From positions 1 to 52,590 of the forward strand of contig NZ_JAHRIB010000182.1 of assembly GCF_019090165.1 (NCBI RefSeq): a DNA stretch of 52,590 nucleotides. The letters are read 5' to 3'. The notes beneath the pieces were generated by a model that worked only from the letters and a program-made list of their open reading frames with translations, did no database searches and had not been told where the DNA came from. Below are positions 1 through 7,917 of the stretch, one piece after another. Numbering within the stretch: the stretch's first letter is position 1; each line of letters opens with the position of its first letter. The DNA is from Streptomyces sp. BV286 (GTDB lineage: Bacteria; Actinomycetota; Actinomycetes; Streptomycetales; Streptomycetaceae). Both the position numbers and the translations under genes were made by a program.

Positions 1-17
1 TTTCAGAATGAAGTTCG
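1..17 (+). repeat. IS left terminal inverted repeat
   Basis: The sequence TTTCAGAATGAAGTTCG pairs with 857-873 in inverted orientation, 15 of 17 positions matching. The window begins inside or exactly at this repeat. Confidence 0.85.
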
Positions 18-62
18 TTGTGGGGCTTGGCAGTTGGGTGTTGTGTCGGCACGATTTGTTGG

Positions 63-871
63 GTGTCTGCTGATCTTGTGCCTGATGACCTGTGGGAACG
101 TGTGGCCCCGTTGTTGCCTGCTCGTCCGCCCAGGCGGCGCCGGTATCCCGGGCGGTTGCCTGCAGATGACCGGGCTGCCCTGCGGGGCATCGTCTACGTG
201 CTGTGCAAGAGCGTGAGCTGGCGGGACGTTCCGGCGGAACAGGTCGGCTGCAGCGGGGTGACGGCCTGGCGGCGTCTGCGGGACTGGACCGAGGCCGGCG
301 TCTGGCCGCAGCTGCATGAGGTGCTGCTGGCGGAGCTGCGGGCCGCGGGTCTGCTGGACATGGACGACGCTGCGATTGACGGCTCGCACGTCCGGGCGCT
401 CAAAGGGGGGCTCACACCGGACCTTCGCCGGTCGACCGGGCCCGGCCCGGCAGCAAGCACCACTTGATCGTCGACCGGCACGGCACCCCGCTGGTCGTCG
501 CGCTGACCAGCGGGAATCGTCACGATGTCACTCAGCTGATGCCCCTGCTGGATGCGATACCCCGCATCCGCGGTGTTCGAGGTCGGCCACGTCACCGACC
601 AAGCCGGCTGTTCGCCGACCGCGGCTACGACTACGACAAGTACCGTCGTCTTGTCCGGGCCCGCGGCATCACCCCGAAGTTCGCCCGGAAAGGCACCCCT
701 CACGGCTCCGGGCTGGGGAAGACCCGCTGGGTCGTCGAGCGGACCTTTGCCTGGCTCCACCAGTTCAAGCGACTCCGGATCCGCTACGAGATACGCGCCG
801 ACCTCCACCTCGGACTCCTCCAACTCGCCTGCAGCATCATCTGCTTGAGACGACTCCGAATCTCATTCTGA
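63..871 (+). CDS. IS5-family transposase, made by -1 frameshifting
   Basis: DDE transposase encoded in two frames. The first frame runs from GTG 63 (an in-frame TTG at 18 is an alternative) through ADLVPDDLWERVAPLLP and AIDGSHVRALKGG, then drifts out of frame and ends at 467. The second frame enters upstream of 464 with GSKHHLIVDRHG and ends at 871. The switch fits a -1 slip on AAAGGGGGG at 402-410, which would give a continuous protein of about 270 residues. All three catalytic acids are visible: Asp in AIDGSHV, Asp in LFADRGYDYD and Glu in VVERTFAW. Programmed frameshifting is known in several IS5-family groups; that this slip site is used is inferred. No inactivating stop is seen, so the copy may be functional. 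Confidence 0.88.
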
Positions 872-873
872 AA
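857..873 (-). repeat. IS right terminal inverted repeat
   Basis: Read on the minus strand it is TTTCAGAATGAGATTCG, matching the left end at 15 of 17 positions. It overlaps the transposase stop codon. Confidence 0.85.
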
Positions 874-880
874 CGATCAG

Positions 881-921
881 TAAAGCGGGTGTCGCAGGTT
901 CGAATCCTGCCGGGGGCACCA
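881..921 (+). other. tRNA-Arg(CCT)-like 3' fragment, probable attachment-site remnant
   Basis: These 41 bases are the 3' part of a tRNA: the tail of the anticodon arm, variable loop, a good T arm (GCAGGTTCGAATCCTGC) and acceptor strand GGGGGCACC. The 5' half is absent because the IS lies immediately upstream. An imperfect copy occurs at 1962-2002. The second copy retains CTCCTAA before AAGCGGG, which would be a CCT anticodon loop, so tRNA-Arg(CCT) is the likely parent. tRNA 3' ends are classic attachment sites of integrative elements in Streptomyces. The fragment is not a functional tRNA gene. Confidence 0.7.
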
Positions 922-1216
922 TGCAATACGCCGCTGACCTGGGGTTTCTTCCCCAGGGAGGCGCTCTATTCGGCCTCGGGCTCCCCGCCTGGGGCCGTTT
1001 GCGTGAGCGGTGCGGGCGGGCAACGGTTCAGGCCGGGGCCGACCGCATCCGAGCGGGCGAGCGTGAGCAGATCAGGCCCCGGGACCGGAGGCCGAAGCCG
1101 GACCCACCGCCGCTGCCGGAAGGCAGGCCCTTCCGACACAAGCGTGCTGGAAGGATGGCGGACAACGCTGAATCCAGCGGGATCGGGCCCGCACCACAGT
1201 GTCCGGGAGGTGCCTC

Positions 1217-1783
1217 ATGACGGCCGAGATGGTGGCCCCGGCGTGGATGCATGAGCAGATCACGGCGGAGGAGTACGAGTCCTGGCCCGAGGAGCAGTGC
1301 GCCGGCATCGAGATCGTGGACGGGATGGTCGTCGTAAGTCCGAGTGCGTCCAAGCGGCACAACCGGATGGCCCGGATTCTGGCGAACGCCCTGGATGCCG
1401 CTGCGGGCACGGAGTGGAACGCCGACACGGACTTCGACGTCCGACTTCAGGACGTCCCGCTCACGAATCACCGCCCGGACGTCGTCGTGTACCGCGCAGA
1501 CACGATCGACATCACCCCGACCCGCCCTGAGCACGTGCTGCTGGTCGCGCAGGTGGTGTCGCCGGGCTCGGAAACCACCCACCGGATCGTGAAGGTCGAC
1601 CAGTACGCCAAGGCAGGCATCGCCTTCTACTGGCGGATCGAGCAGGCCGCAACCGGCGTTCCTCTCGTGTACACCTACGTTCTCGACCCCGCGACGAACA
1701 CCTACCGGGACGGAGACGTGTTCACCGGCGTCCTCAAGGTAGCGGCCCCCTTCCCGGCGGAGATCGACCTAGGCCAGGTCTGA
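1217..1783 (+). CDS. Uma2 family (DUF820) putative endonuclease
   Basis: This 188-residue protein has the Uma2-family pattern: an N-terminal helical stretch, EIVDGMVVVSPSASKRHN, a central RPDVVVYRAD strand, then AQVVSPGSETTHRIVKVDQYAKAGIAFYW. This is the restriction-endonuclease-like core, with candidate metal ligands in the Asp of RPDVVV and the Gln/Lys positions of QVVSPGS...K. The family is abundant in actinobacteria and its physiological role is unresolved. The start at 1217 is chosen because GGGAGG lies 7-8 bases upstream; an in-frame GTG at 1199 lacks such a site. It stands alone between the two tRNA-like repeats (881-921, 1962-2002), so it may have arrived with a mobile element. Confidence 0.85.
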   Translation: MTAEMVAPAWMHEQITAEEYESWPEEQCAGIEIVDGMVVVSPSASKRHNRMARILANALDAAAGTEWNADTDFDVRLQDVPLTNHRPDVVVYRADTIDITPTRPEHVLLVAQVVSPGSETTHRIVKVDQYAKAGIAFYWRIEQAATGVPLVYTYVLDPATNTYRDGDVFTGVLKVAAPFPAEIDLGQV

Positions 1784-1961
1784 CCCACGCTCAGCAGCCG
1801 GCAGCGCGTGAGCGATGCGTGAGCGGACTGCCCGACAAAGGGCGGCATGAGCCGGATCAAGTGGCTCGCGCGCGGATCTGACCACGCGTGGTTCTGACCA
1901 GGGGAAACAGCACCGCGCGGCAGCGCCAGGCATCCCCCGGGCAAGGATCCAATCCCACTCC

Positions 1962-2002
1962 TAAAGCGGGTGTCGTAGGTTCGAGACCTGCCGAAGGCAC
2001 CA
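1962..2002 (+). other. Degenerate second copy of the tRNA-like 3' fragment
   Basis: It matches 881-921 at 36 of 41 positions in direct orientation, 1081 bp downstream. The differences fall in the T arm and acceptor strand (CGAGACCTGCCGAAGGCACC), which damages the acceptor pairing. Upstream bases include CTCCTAA, which would be the anticodon loop of tRNA-Arg(CCT), but no matching 5' half can be folded. With the first copy it brackets the Uma2 gene like left and right attachment remnants. Confidence 0.6.
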
Positions 2003-2057
2003 AGGGAAAACGCCTATTCAGAGAGCGTTTCATCACAGCCCGTCCGGGGCAGCGCAA

Positions 2058-2086
2058 GCGGTCCGTACACATCGTGTACGGACCGC
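2058..2086. promoter_or_regulatory. 13-bp perfect hairpin or palindrome
   Basis: Arms GCGGTCCGTACAC (2058-2070) and its exact complement (2074-2086) are separated by 3 bases. There is no U-tract. It lies just downstream of the second tRNA-like repeat and could be a factor-independent terminator or a dyad operator; the sequence does not decide. Confidence 0.5.
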
Positions 2087-2137
2087 GTGAGCACCCCTCC
2101 CCGCCTGCGTTGCCGCAGAAGGGCTCCGCGCTGTGCG

Positions 2138-2386
2138 TTAGTTCCTCCGGCGACGCCCCTGCGCATACGGGCCGTGGCGATCGTGTTCCCGCCATTCCTC
2201 GTCATGGGGGTCGCGGTCTTCGCCGCCCGCGTTGTCTCCAGGAGTCGATACGTGTTCCCCCATGTTCACCTTGGCCAGTAGCGAGGCAAGGGGATCAGGG
2301 GGATCGTCGCTGAAGCGGTTGGAGCCGCGCTCGGGCGGCGGCCCCGGCTCCGTCCTGTCGTGACGCGACCGTGATGTACCGCTCAT
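2138..2386 (-). CDS. Small hydrophilic hypothetical protein
   Basis: An 82-residue frame with G/C-rich third positions and a plausible ribosome site (GAAGGGGG, about 6 bases before ATG 2386). It is rich in Asp, Glu, His and Arg, with a short helical-looking piece DPLASLLAKVN near residue 31. No family is recognised and no membrane or signal segment is present. It could be a chance frame in an accessory region; the evidence is codon bias and the ribosome site only. Confidence 0.3.
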   Translation of the reverse strand: MSGTSRSRHDRTEPGPPPERGSNRFSDDPPDPLASLLAKVNMGEHVSTPGDNAGGEDRDPHDEEWREHDRHGPYAQGRRRRN

Positions 2387-2936
2387 GAGCAGCCCCCTTC
2401 GGCTCGCTGTGATGCACTTGAGGTCGTTCCCTGGAAGGTCGCGCGTAACTCGACTTCGACCTTGTCAGTGCTGTGCAATCCTGCCGCAAGCCGACCGCCT
2501 TTGGACACAGTTCAGACCTGAACGGCTGTCCGTACCTTGCGCGTTGGCTTCTCAGGCGAGGCTGGGAATGTGCGCCGTCAACTCCGGAAGGCCTCGGTCA
2601 ACTCGTACCGCTTGGACAACGCGGACGGCGGGTACAGCAGTGCCGGTCGCGATCTGCCCGCCAGCGGTCGCTGGAGCCTCTTCGCACACCCCTACGAGCT
2701 GCGACCACCTACGAGTAGTCCGTGACTCAAGGCAGACGTAAGGATCGGACGGCCGCTCCCGTGTCGGATACGTGCCAGATCGTGCGGGTACCACGGGGAA
2801 CGGCGGAGACCAGGCCGCCGGTCAGCCAGGCCCCGCGTCTGCTCAGCCGAGCAGCCCTCACCGAGACCCAAGCTTCCCACGCTCATTGTGCGGACGGTGC
2901 TGATGCAGACGATGCCTTCCGATACGGTCCCGAGCC
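2387..2936. other. Intergenic stretch without a recognisable gene
   Basis: Short frames occur on both strands but none has a convincing start site, codon bias and family resemblance together. It may be eroded accessory DNA. No repeat or RNA gene was recognised. Confidence 0.4.
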
Positions 2937-3344
2937 ATGGCGAATGGCAACGGTGTGCCGGAGAAAGTGGCGTGGATTCTGGTGCGGGACGACCGGGTGT
3001 TGGCGACGCGTAGTCACGGCAGAGATCGCTTCTACTTGCCGGGCGGTCATCGTGAGCCGGGCGAGTCCGACGGCGAGACCCTGGTGCGGGAAATCGACGA
3101 GGAACTGCAGGCGGTGATCGACTCCGGTTCCATGGGGCACTTCGGCACTTTCGAGATCGGCGAGGGCCACCCGGATCACGGCCCCTTCCGGATGATCTGT
3201 TACACCGCCGATCACCGCGGTGAGCTGACCCCGTCGAGGGAGATCGCCGAGAAGGCGTGGTTCCGCTACGCCGATCGGGACCGGGTCTCGGCCGTCGACG
3301 AGATGGCTTTCGACGCGCTTCACGAGGCCGGGCGGCTTTCCTGA
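2937..3344 (+). CDS. NUDIX hydrolase
   Basis: This 135-residue protein carries a complete Nudix box, G-x5-E-x7-REIDEEL, at about residues 37-57 (GHREPGE, then REIDEEL). It would bind Mg2+ and hydrolyse a nucleoside-diphosphate-linked substrate; the substrate cannot be told. A beta strand (VAWILVRDDRVLATRS) precedes the box and FRMICYTADHRGEL follows, the usual fold order. The length is normal for a single-domain member. The ribosome site before ATG 2937 is weak. It has no close operon partner. Confidence 0.9.
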   Translation: MANGNGVPEKVAWILVRDDRVLATRSHGRDRFYLPGGHREPGESDGETLVREIDEELQAVIDSGSMGHFGTFEIGEGHPDHGPFRMICYTADHRGELTPSREIAEKAWFRYADRDRVSAVDEMAFDALHEAGRLS

Positions 3345-3542
3345 TCCCGTGACCGCTCCACAGCAGTGGAGTACAGCGGTCACTACGACCGCAGCCGATC
3401 GTCAACAATCGACGATGGCCGACTGACCAGCCGACCAGACCTCAATGACTCCCCAGCCGAGAGTCTGGAACGACGAGGTCGCTCCAGAGCTGTGCCGCGC
3501 GGGTACCTGTCGTTTCCCCAGGTCTACGGATGGTCGACTCGT

Positions 3543-3818
3543 ATGGTGAGCCGCATGTCATCGCCGCTGAGAGCAGACGAGTCAATCGCCAGCCAGGAAG
3601 CTTTCGTTGCCTTCCTGGCGAAGCTCACGGAGGACTACCGTCAACGCGGGGAGGAGTGGGAGAACCCCACTCTGGAGCAGTTTCTCGAAGCGTTGGCTGC
3701 ATGGGTGGCAGACGCTGGGCCGTCTTGGTACGAGCGATACCAGGGCGAGACCTTGCCGCCGGGCGGCAACTGGACCTACTTCGCTCAGGCACTTCTGGCC
3801 GCCACGCTCTATGAGTAG
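3543..3818 (+). CDS. Small acidic protein resembling DUF7660
   Basis: About 91 residues from ATG 3543, or 87 from ATG 3555; GGTGAG 4 bases before 3555 makes the second start possible. The order FVAFLAKLTEDYRQRGEEWENPT, LEQFLEALAAWVADA and NWTYFAQALLAATLYE recalls small DUF7660-type proteins of actinobacteria (resemblance from memory). No catalytic motif, signal peptide or membrane segment is seen, so it is probably cytoplasmic. Proteins of this type often occur near polymorphic toxin or immunity loci, but nothing here supports that. Function is unknown. Confidence 0.6.
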   Translation: MVSRMSSPLRADESIASQEAFVAFLAKLTEDYRQRGEEWENPTLEQFLEALAAWVADAGPSWYERYQGETLPPGGNWTYFAQALLAATLYE

Positions 3819-3928
3819 GTCCACTGCTGGAAAGCCCGCGAGTTGCCGCTCGCCACGGAGTAGGGGCCTACCGGTGGGCCCTGGCCATGCACGATCCGGC
3901 CTCCAGGCCCGCTGCTACGCTCCGCGCC

Positions 3929-4441
3929 ATGAAGCTGAAGGCGGGGGCCGCAGTGATACTCCTCGGTGCGGGCGGCATGGCCACCCTCGCGGCAACTGGG
4001 GTGTGGGCGCTGTCGAGTGGGCTGCTTTATGGCTGTACCGAGGCTGACGAAGAGCTCGCCCCCACGCTGGCGTCCTCGTCCGTCCTCGACGCGCACCCGA
4101 GCCGGACCCGGCCGCAGGACGAGCGGTACTCCGGGTGCGACGAGGATGACGGATTCGCCTACGCCGGGCAGTCCTACCGGTTCACGACGTCGCGAGCCGA
4201 CGTGCTGACCTTCTATCGTCAGGCCGCCGCGGAGGACGGCTGGCGACTCGAGAGCACCAACCCTTCGCCGTCCCCGGCACCTGGCGACCTCGCGGTCGAC
4301 ATCTCGGCGCTCTGCTTTGAGAAGTCCGTCGCGGGCACCACCGCCCATCTCGCCGTGTGGTTCCCCAGCGATCTCGGGGACAGTTCCGGGGACTACGGCT
4401 TGGAGATCACAGCCAGCCACGACGGCACCGCCTGGTGCTGA
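3929..4441 (+). CDS. Membrane-anchored or secreted hypothetical protein
   Basis: The protein has 170 residues from ATG 3929 (an upstream ATG at 3887 gives a less signal-like N-terminus). A single hydrophobic segment follows MKLKAG (about residues 6-28), with no lipobox Cys directly after it. The mature part is acidic with four Cys (GCTEAD, GCDEDD, LCFEK, AWC), possibly paired as disulfides. The region YRFTTSRADVLTFYRQAAAEDGWRLE resembles small extracytoplasmic proteins of Gram-positives that measure out a strand-helix-strand fold. No named family is recognised. It converges on the flavocytochrome gene with only 21 bp between stops. Confidence 0.65.
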   Translation: MKLKAGAAVILLGAGGMATLAATGVWALSSGLLYGCTEADEELAPTLASSSVLDAHPSRTRPQDERYSGCDEDDGFAYAGQSYRFTTSRADVLTFYRQAAAEDGWRLESTNPSPSPAPGDLAVDISALCFEKSVAGTTAHLAVWFPSDLGDSSGDYGLEITASHDGTAWC

Positions 4442-4462
4442 CCGGCACCGCCCCGCCTTCCG

Positions 4463-5803
4463 TCAGGCCAGGCCGAACTTCTCCGCGTGCACCTGTCGTG
4501 TGGGGACCCGCAGGTCTCGCAGGCCGGAGAGTACGGCCGCGGTCATGGCGGGCGGACCGCAGACGTACACGTCGCGTTCGGTGATGTCGGGGACCAGCCG
4601 GTGCAGGCTGTCCGGGCCGAACGGCGGGGTGTGGCCCTCGCCGGTTCTACCGGTGAGGAGGTGCAGCCGTCCGCCCCGGAGCTCGACCAGGTCGCGTACC
4701 TCGTTCAGCAGCACGGCGTCGGCCTCGCTGCGTACCCGGTACAGCACGACGACGTCGCCGGCCGTCTCCTCCTCCAGCATGGCCCGTACGGGGGTGATCC
4801 CCACGCCTCCCGCGATCAGCAGGGTGCCGGGCCGGGACCGGTGCAGCGAGGTGAACGCCCCGTACGGTCCCTCGACGAAGGCACGGCTGCCGACCGGGAC
4901 GTTCCGCAGTCCTGCGCTCGTGCTGCCCACCGCCTTGGCCGTGAGGCGCAGCCCCTGTGGGCCCGGCGCCGCCGACAGAGAGAAGGGGTTGGCAAGCCAC
5001 CAGTGGTGGTGTCCGGGGAACCGCCAGATGCAGAACTGGCCTGCCCGGGCCGGGAGTTCGTCGAGGTGTCGGCCGGTGACGTAGACCGAGACCACGTCGT
5101 CCGACTCCGGTACCACGGCCGTGACGCGGAACCGGTGGTAGAAGTTGCGCCACAGCGGCATGACGACACGCCCCGTCAGCAGGGCGCCGAAGGCGAACAG
5201 CCACAGGAGCCACCAGTAGGCCTCGGCGAACGCGGAGGACGTGAACGTCGTGGTCTCCTGCAACTGGTGGACGAACGACAGGCCGAGGGCCACGTAGAGC
5301 AGCAGGTGCAGACCGTGCCAGACCTCGTACCGCAGTCGCCGGCGCAGGGGCCTGGTGGAGATCGCGGCGATCACGACGATGACGGCCGCGGCGAGCATGC
5401 CCAGCAGGGAGGCCGGTACGCCGCTCAGCGCGACGAACGTCTTGCCCATGGAGGTGTCGTCAAGTGTCGCGTAGCCGAGGATCACCAGGGTGGCGTGGGT
5501 GAGGATCGTCCAGAGCAGGGTGAAGCCGAGCCAGCGGTGCCACACCGTGAGCCGGTCCATCCCGATGCGGCGGTCCAGCCAGGGCAGCCGGGCCACTAGC
5601 AGCAGTTGGAAGGCCATCAGCAGGGCCGCGTGCAGGCCGAAGAACTTGGCGACCGTGAGCACCCCGTTCTTGCCCGAACCGGCACTGAAAAACAGCGTCT
5701 CGACGATCACCGCGTTGACGATGACGAAGGTCCACATCGCCCAGCGTGCCGCGTCCACCGGAAGAACGGTGCCTCTGCGCACCGCGTCACTCGCCGTCGC
5801 CAT
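4463..5803 (-). CDS. Ferric-reductase-like transmembrane FAD/NAD(P)H oxidoreductase
   Basis: This 446-residue flavocytochrome has two parts. The N-terminal half has about six membrane helices (from RWAMWTFVIVNAVIVETLFF to WWLLWLFAFGALLTG) with paired His residues (VWHRWLGF, LTHATL, EVWHGLHLLLYV, SFVHQL) that would ligate haem. The C-terminal half is a ferredoxin-reductase-type module: FAD-binding NPFSLSAAPG, NAD-binding GGVGITPVRAML, and the terminal CGPPAMTAAV and EKFGLA. It should move electrons from cytosolic NAD(P)H across the membrane to ferric iron or a quinone-like acceptor. The start at ATG 5803 is preferred because the upstream extension lacks family resemblance and GTGAGG precedes it. 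Two 40-bp hairpin repeats lie upstream. Confidence 0.88.
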   Translation of the reverse strand: MATASDAVRRGTVLPVDAARWAMWTFVIVNAVIVETLFFSAGSGKNGVLTVAKFFGLHAALLMAFQLLLVARLPWLDRRIGMDRLTVWHRWLGFTLLWTILTHATLVILGYATLDDTSMGKTFVALSGVPASLLGMLAAAVIVVIAAISTRPLRRRLRYEVWHGLHLLLYVALGLSFVHQLQETTTFTSSAFAEAYWWLLWLFAFGALLTGRVVMPLWRNFYHRFRVTAVVPESDDVVSVYVTGRHLDELPARAGQFCIWRFPGHHHWWLANPFSLSAAPGPQGLRLTAKAVGSTSAGLRNVPVGSRAFVEGPYGAFTSLHRSRPGTLLIAGGVGITPVRAMLEEETAGDVVVLYRVRSEADAVLLNEVRDLVELRGGRLHLLTGRTGEGHTPPFGPDSLHRLVPDITERDVYVCGPPAMTAAVLSGLRDLRVPTRQVHAEKFGLA

Positions 5804-5933
5804 GGTCGCCTCACATCCCCCTTGGCCGCGGCTCGCGCGACCCATATGGACAAACCCCATGAAGATCGAGTGATTCGTGCGATACGCACCTCGATCGGAT
5901 AAGGATACGGAGCGGCGGCCCGATCCGTTCACG

Positions 5934-6014
5934 CCAGGACCGGCGAAACCGGCCGCCCTGGTCCGGATCGCGGACCAGGACCGTCGAAACCGGCCGCCCT
6001 GGTCCGGATCGCGG
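5934..6014. repeat. Two 40-bp direct repeats forming GC hairpins
   Basis: Copies at 5934-5973 and 5975-6014 differ at one base (GGCG versus GTCG). At the junction, CCTGGTCCG (5957-5965) and CGGACCAGG (5971-5979) make a perfect 9-bp stem with a 5-base loop. The array lies between the response-regulator stop and the flavocytochrome start, both on the minus strand, so it may end the two-component transcript or form the flavocytochrome leader. Confidence 0.75.
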
Positions 6015-6046
6015 CGAACGGCCGGGATGCCGCCGTCGCCAGTTCC

Positions 6047-6739
6047 TCACACTCCTCGTCCGCGGTCGCCCGCGAGCCCCGTCTCGTAGGCGACGATCAC
6101 GAGTTGGGCGCGGTCGCGTGCGTGCAGTTTGGCGAGCAGGCGTCCGATGTGGGTCTTGACCGTGGCCGGGCTCAGGTGGAGGTGGTCCGCGATCTCCGTG
6201 TTGGACAGGCCCCGTGCGATCAGGCCGAGTACCTCCAACTCCCGGTCAGTGACGCCGTCCAGCGTGCGGCTGGGCGGACGCGCGGGCTCCGGGCGGCGGG
6301 CGAACTCCGCGATCAGGCGGCGGGTCACCGAGGGGGCGAGCAGTGCCTCGCCCGCGGCGACGACGCCGATGGCGGTGAGGACCTCGGCCGGCGGGGTGTC
6401 CTTGAGGAGAAAGCCTGCGGCGCCTGCGCGCAGGGCGGCGTAGACGTACTCGTCCAGGTCGAAGGTGGTGAGGATGAGGACGCGGACGCCGGGCAGGGCC
6501 GGGTCGAGGCAGATCCGCCGGGTCGCCTCGATGCCGTCGAGGTCCGGCATGCGGATGTCCATCAGTACGACGTCCGGCCTTTCCCGGTGGGCCAGTTGGA
6601 CGGCTTCCGCTCCGTTCGCGGCCTCGCCGACGGCCGTCATGCCGGGCGTGTGGTCGACGAGGACGCGGAAGCTGCCGCGCACCATGGCCTGGTCGTCGGC
6701 GATCAGTACCCGGACCGGGGTCACGTCGGTCATGGTCAT
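6047..6739 (-). CDS. NarL/LuxR-family response regulator
   Basis: A 230-residue two-domain regulator. Residues 1-125 are the receiver: acidic pocket ADD near 15-16, phospho-acceptor Asp61 in VLMDIRMPD, Thr in ILTTF and Lys in LLKD. Residues about 160-222 are a LuxR-type helix-turn-helix (TDRELEVLGLIARGLSNTEIADHLHLSPATVKTH is its core). The start overlaps the stop of the histidine kinase gene (ATG 6739 against TGA 6738-6736), so the pair is translationally coupled; a second Met at 6733 is an alternative start. It should be phosphorylated by that kinase. Its targets are unknown; the upstream membrane protein gene of the same operon is a reasonable candidate. Confidence 0.95.
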   Translation of the reverse strand: MTMTDVTPVRVLIADDQAMVRGSFRVLVDHTPGMTAVGEAANGAEAVQLAHRERPDVVLMDIRMPDLDGIEATRRICLDPALPGVRVLILTTFDLDEYVYAALRAGAAGFLLKDTPPAEVLTAIGVVAAGEALLAPSVTRRLIAEFARRPEPARPPSRTLDGVTDRELEVLGLIARGLSNTEIADHLHLSPATVKTHIGRLLAKLHARDRAQLVIVAYETGLAGDRGRGV

Positions 6740-7890
6740 CGGTTCCCTTCGGCCGGCAGGCGGACGGACACCGCGAAGCCGCCCTCCGGCCGCGGGCCCG
6801 CCTCGAAGCTGCCGTCGTACATCATCGCGCGCTCCCGCATTCCCAAAAGGCCGTGCCCTCCCGGTAGTTGGCGGGCCGCTTGCCTGGGTACGGACGGTGG
6901 GCCCTCGTCCACGATGTCGATGCGGACCTCTCGCGTGTCCGCCTCGACCGTCACCTGGCAGCGGGTCGGGGCCGCGTGCCGGACCACGTTGGTGATGGCC
7001 TCCTGGACGATCCGGTAGACGGTCAGCCGTGTCCCTTCGGCCAAGTCCTCCACGGCGTGCACCCTCATGTCGACGTCCACGCCCGCGCGGTGTGCCTCCG
7101 CGGCCAGCGAGTCGAGTCCGTCGAGATCCGGTACGGGTCCCAGCGGCGCACCCTCGGTACGCAGGACGCCGAGCGTGCGCCGCATCTCGGCCAGCGCGGA
7201 ACGGCTGGTCTCCTCGATGACCTTGAGGGCGGCCCGCGCCTCCCGTGGGTCGGCCTCCGCCACGTGCCCGGCGACACCCGCCGTGACGGCGATGAGGCTG
7301 AGGTTGTGGGAGACGATGTCGTGCAGCTCTCGGGCGATCCGCAGGCGCTCCTCGTCCAGTGCGCGCTCCGACCGGCGCCGCTGCTTCCGGGCGGCCTCGG
7401 CCCGGCGGCCCCGCACGGTGAACCCCGTACCCCAGGCCCCGCCGATCACCAGGGCCACGAGCCCGGCCACCCCGGCAGCGCCCCGCCCGTCGTCGGCGGG
7501 GGTGACCACCGCCTCACCGACGTACACGGCACCGCACGCCAGCGTCAGCGTCACCGCAAGCGCCGGTACGGAGCGGCGGGCGGGCTCGGCCAGTCCGACG
7601 AGGTAGGCCGCGAGCCCGGCGGCGGCGTACGGCTCACGAGTGATGTCGAGGAGCGATGCCGTGGCCAGGGCGGTCAGTACGACGGCCAGGACCGCGAGAG
7701 GCCAACGGCGGCGCACGGCGATCGGCAGCCCGACCGCGACGGCGATCAGACAGCCGAGCCAGAACGGTCCCGTGAAGACGGGCTGGCCGTCGTCGGTGTC
7801 CGGCCGGGCGAAGCCGACGTACACGGCGGTCAGGGCCAGGGCCACGCCGAGGTCGAGGGCCTGGAGGTGGCGCTGCCGCTTGGGCGTCAT
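6736..7890 (-). CDS. NarL-type sensor histidine kinase
   Basis: This 384-residue kinase has an N-terminal membrane block of about five or six helices (residues 12-160) without a large extracellular sensor domain, then a HisKA_3 dimerisation helix with phospho-acceptor His190 in ARELHDIVSHNLSLIAV. A HATPase domain follows, with N box EAITNVVRHAAP and G box GGHGLLGMRER. It phosphorylates the coupled response regulator. The signal is probably membrane-borne, as with other actinobacterial sensors of this architecture. GTG 7917, directly after the stop of the upstream gene, is an alternative start; ATG 7890 gives the usual N-terminus. Confidence 0.93.
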   Translation of the reverse strand: MTPKRQRHLQALDLGVALALTAVYVGFARPDTDDGQPVFTGPFWLGCLIAVAVGLPIAVRRRWPLAVLAVVLTALATASLLDITREPYAAAGLAAYLVGLAEPARRSVPALAVTLTLACGAVYVGEAVVTPADDGRGAAGVAGLVALVIGGAWGTGFTVRGRRAEAARKQRRRSERALDEERLRIARELHDIVSHNLSLIAVTAGVAGHVAEADPREARAALKVIEETSRSALAEMRRTLGVLRTEGAPLGPVPDLDGLDSLAAEAHRAGVDVDMRVHAVEDLAEGTRLTVYRIVQEAITNVVRHAAPTRCQVTVEADTREVRIDIVDEGPPSVPRQAARQLPGGHGLLGMRERAMMYDGSFEAGPRPEGGFAVSVRLPAEGNR

Positions 7891-7917
7891 GGTCCGACCG
7901 TACTGGGACGTGCGCAC

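Larger units (their letters stand above)
1..873 (+). mobile_element. IS5-family insertion sequence, left end at the window edge
   Basis: The element is bounded by near-perfect terminal inverted repeats. The left end (1-17) and the reverse complement of the right end (857-873) agree at 15 of 17 bases and share TTTCAGAATGA. It encodes one transposase in two overlapping frames, and the transposase stop codon (869-871) lies inside the right repeat. One or more bases of the left terminus may be outside the window, so a target-site duplication cannot be checked. The right end is 7 bp from a tRNA 3' fragment, so the element has landed in or beside a tRNA-associated attachment site. Confidence 0.88.

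Noticed and set aside
881..2002. Functional tRNA genes at the two tRNA-like repeats
   Set aside because: The first lacks its 5' half and the second cannot form an acceptor stem or a D arm.
2552..2794. Small minus-strand frame in the gap before the NUDIX gene
   Set aside because: No ribosome site, no family resemblance and overlap with equally likely plus-strand frames.
4487..5599. A 370-residue plus-strand frame across the flavocytochrome gene
   Set aside because: Antisense to clear FAD/NAD-binding motifs; composition is typical of a shadow frame.
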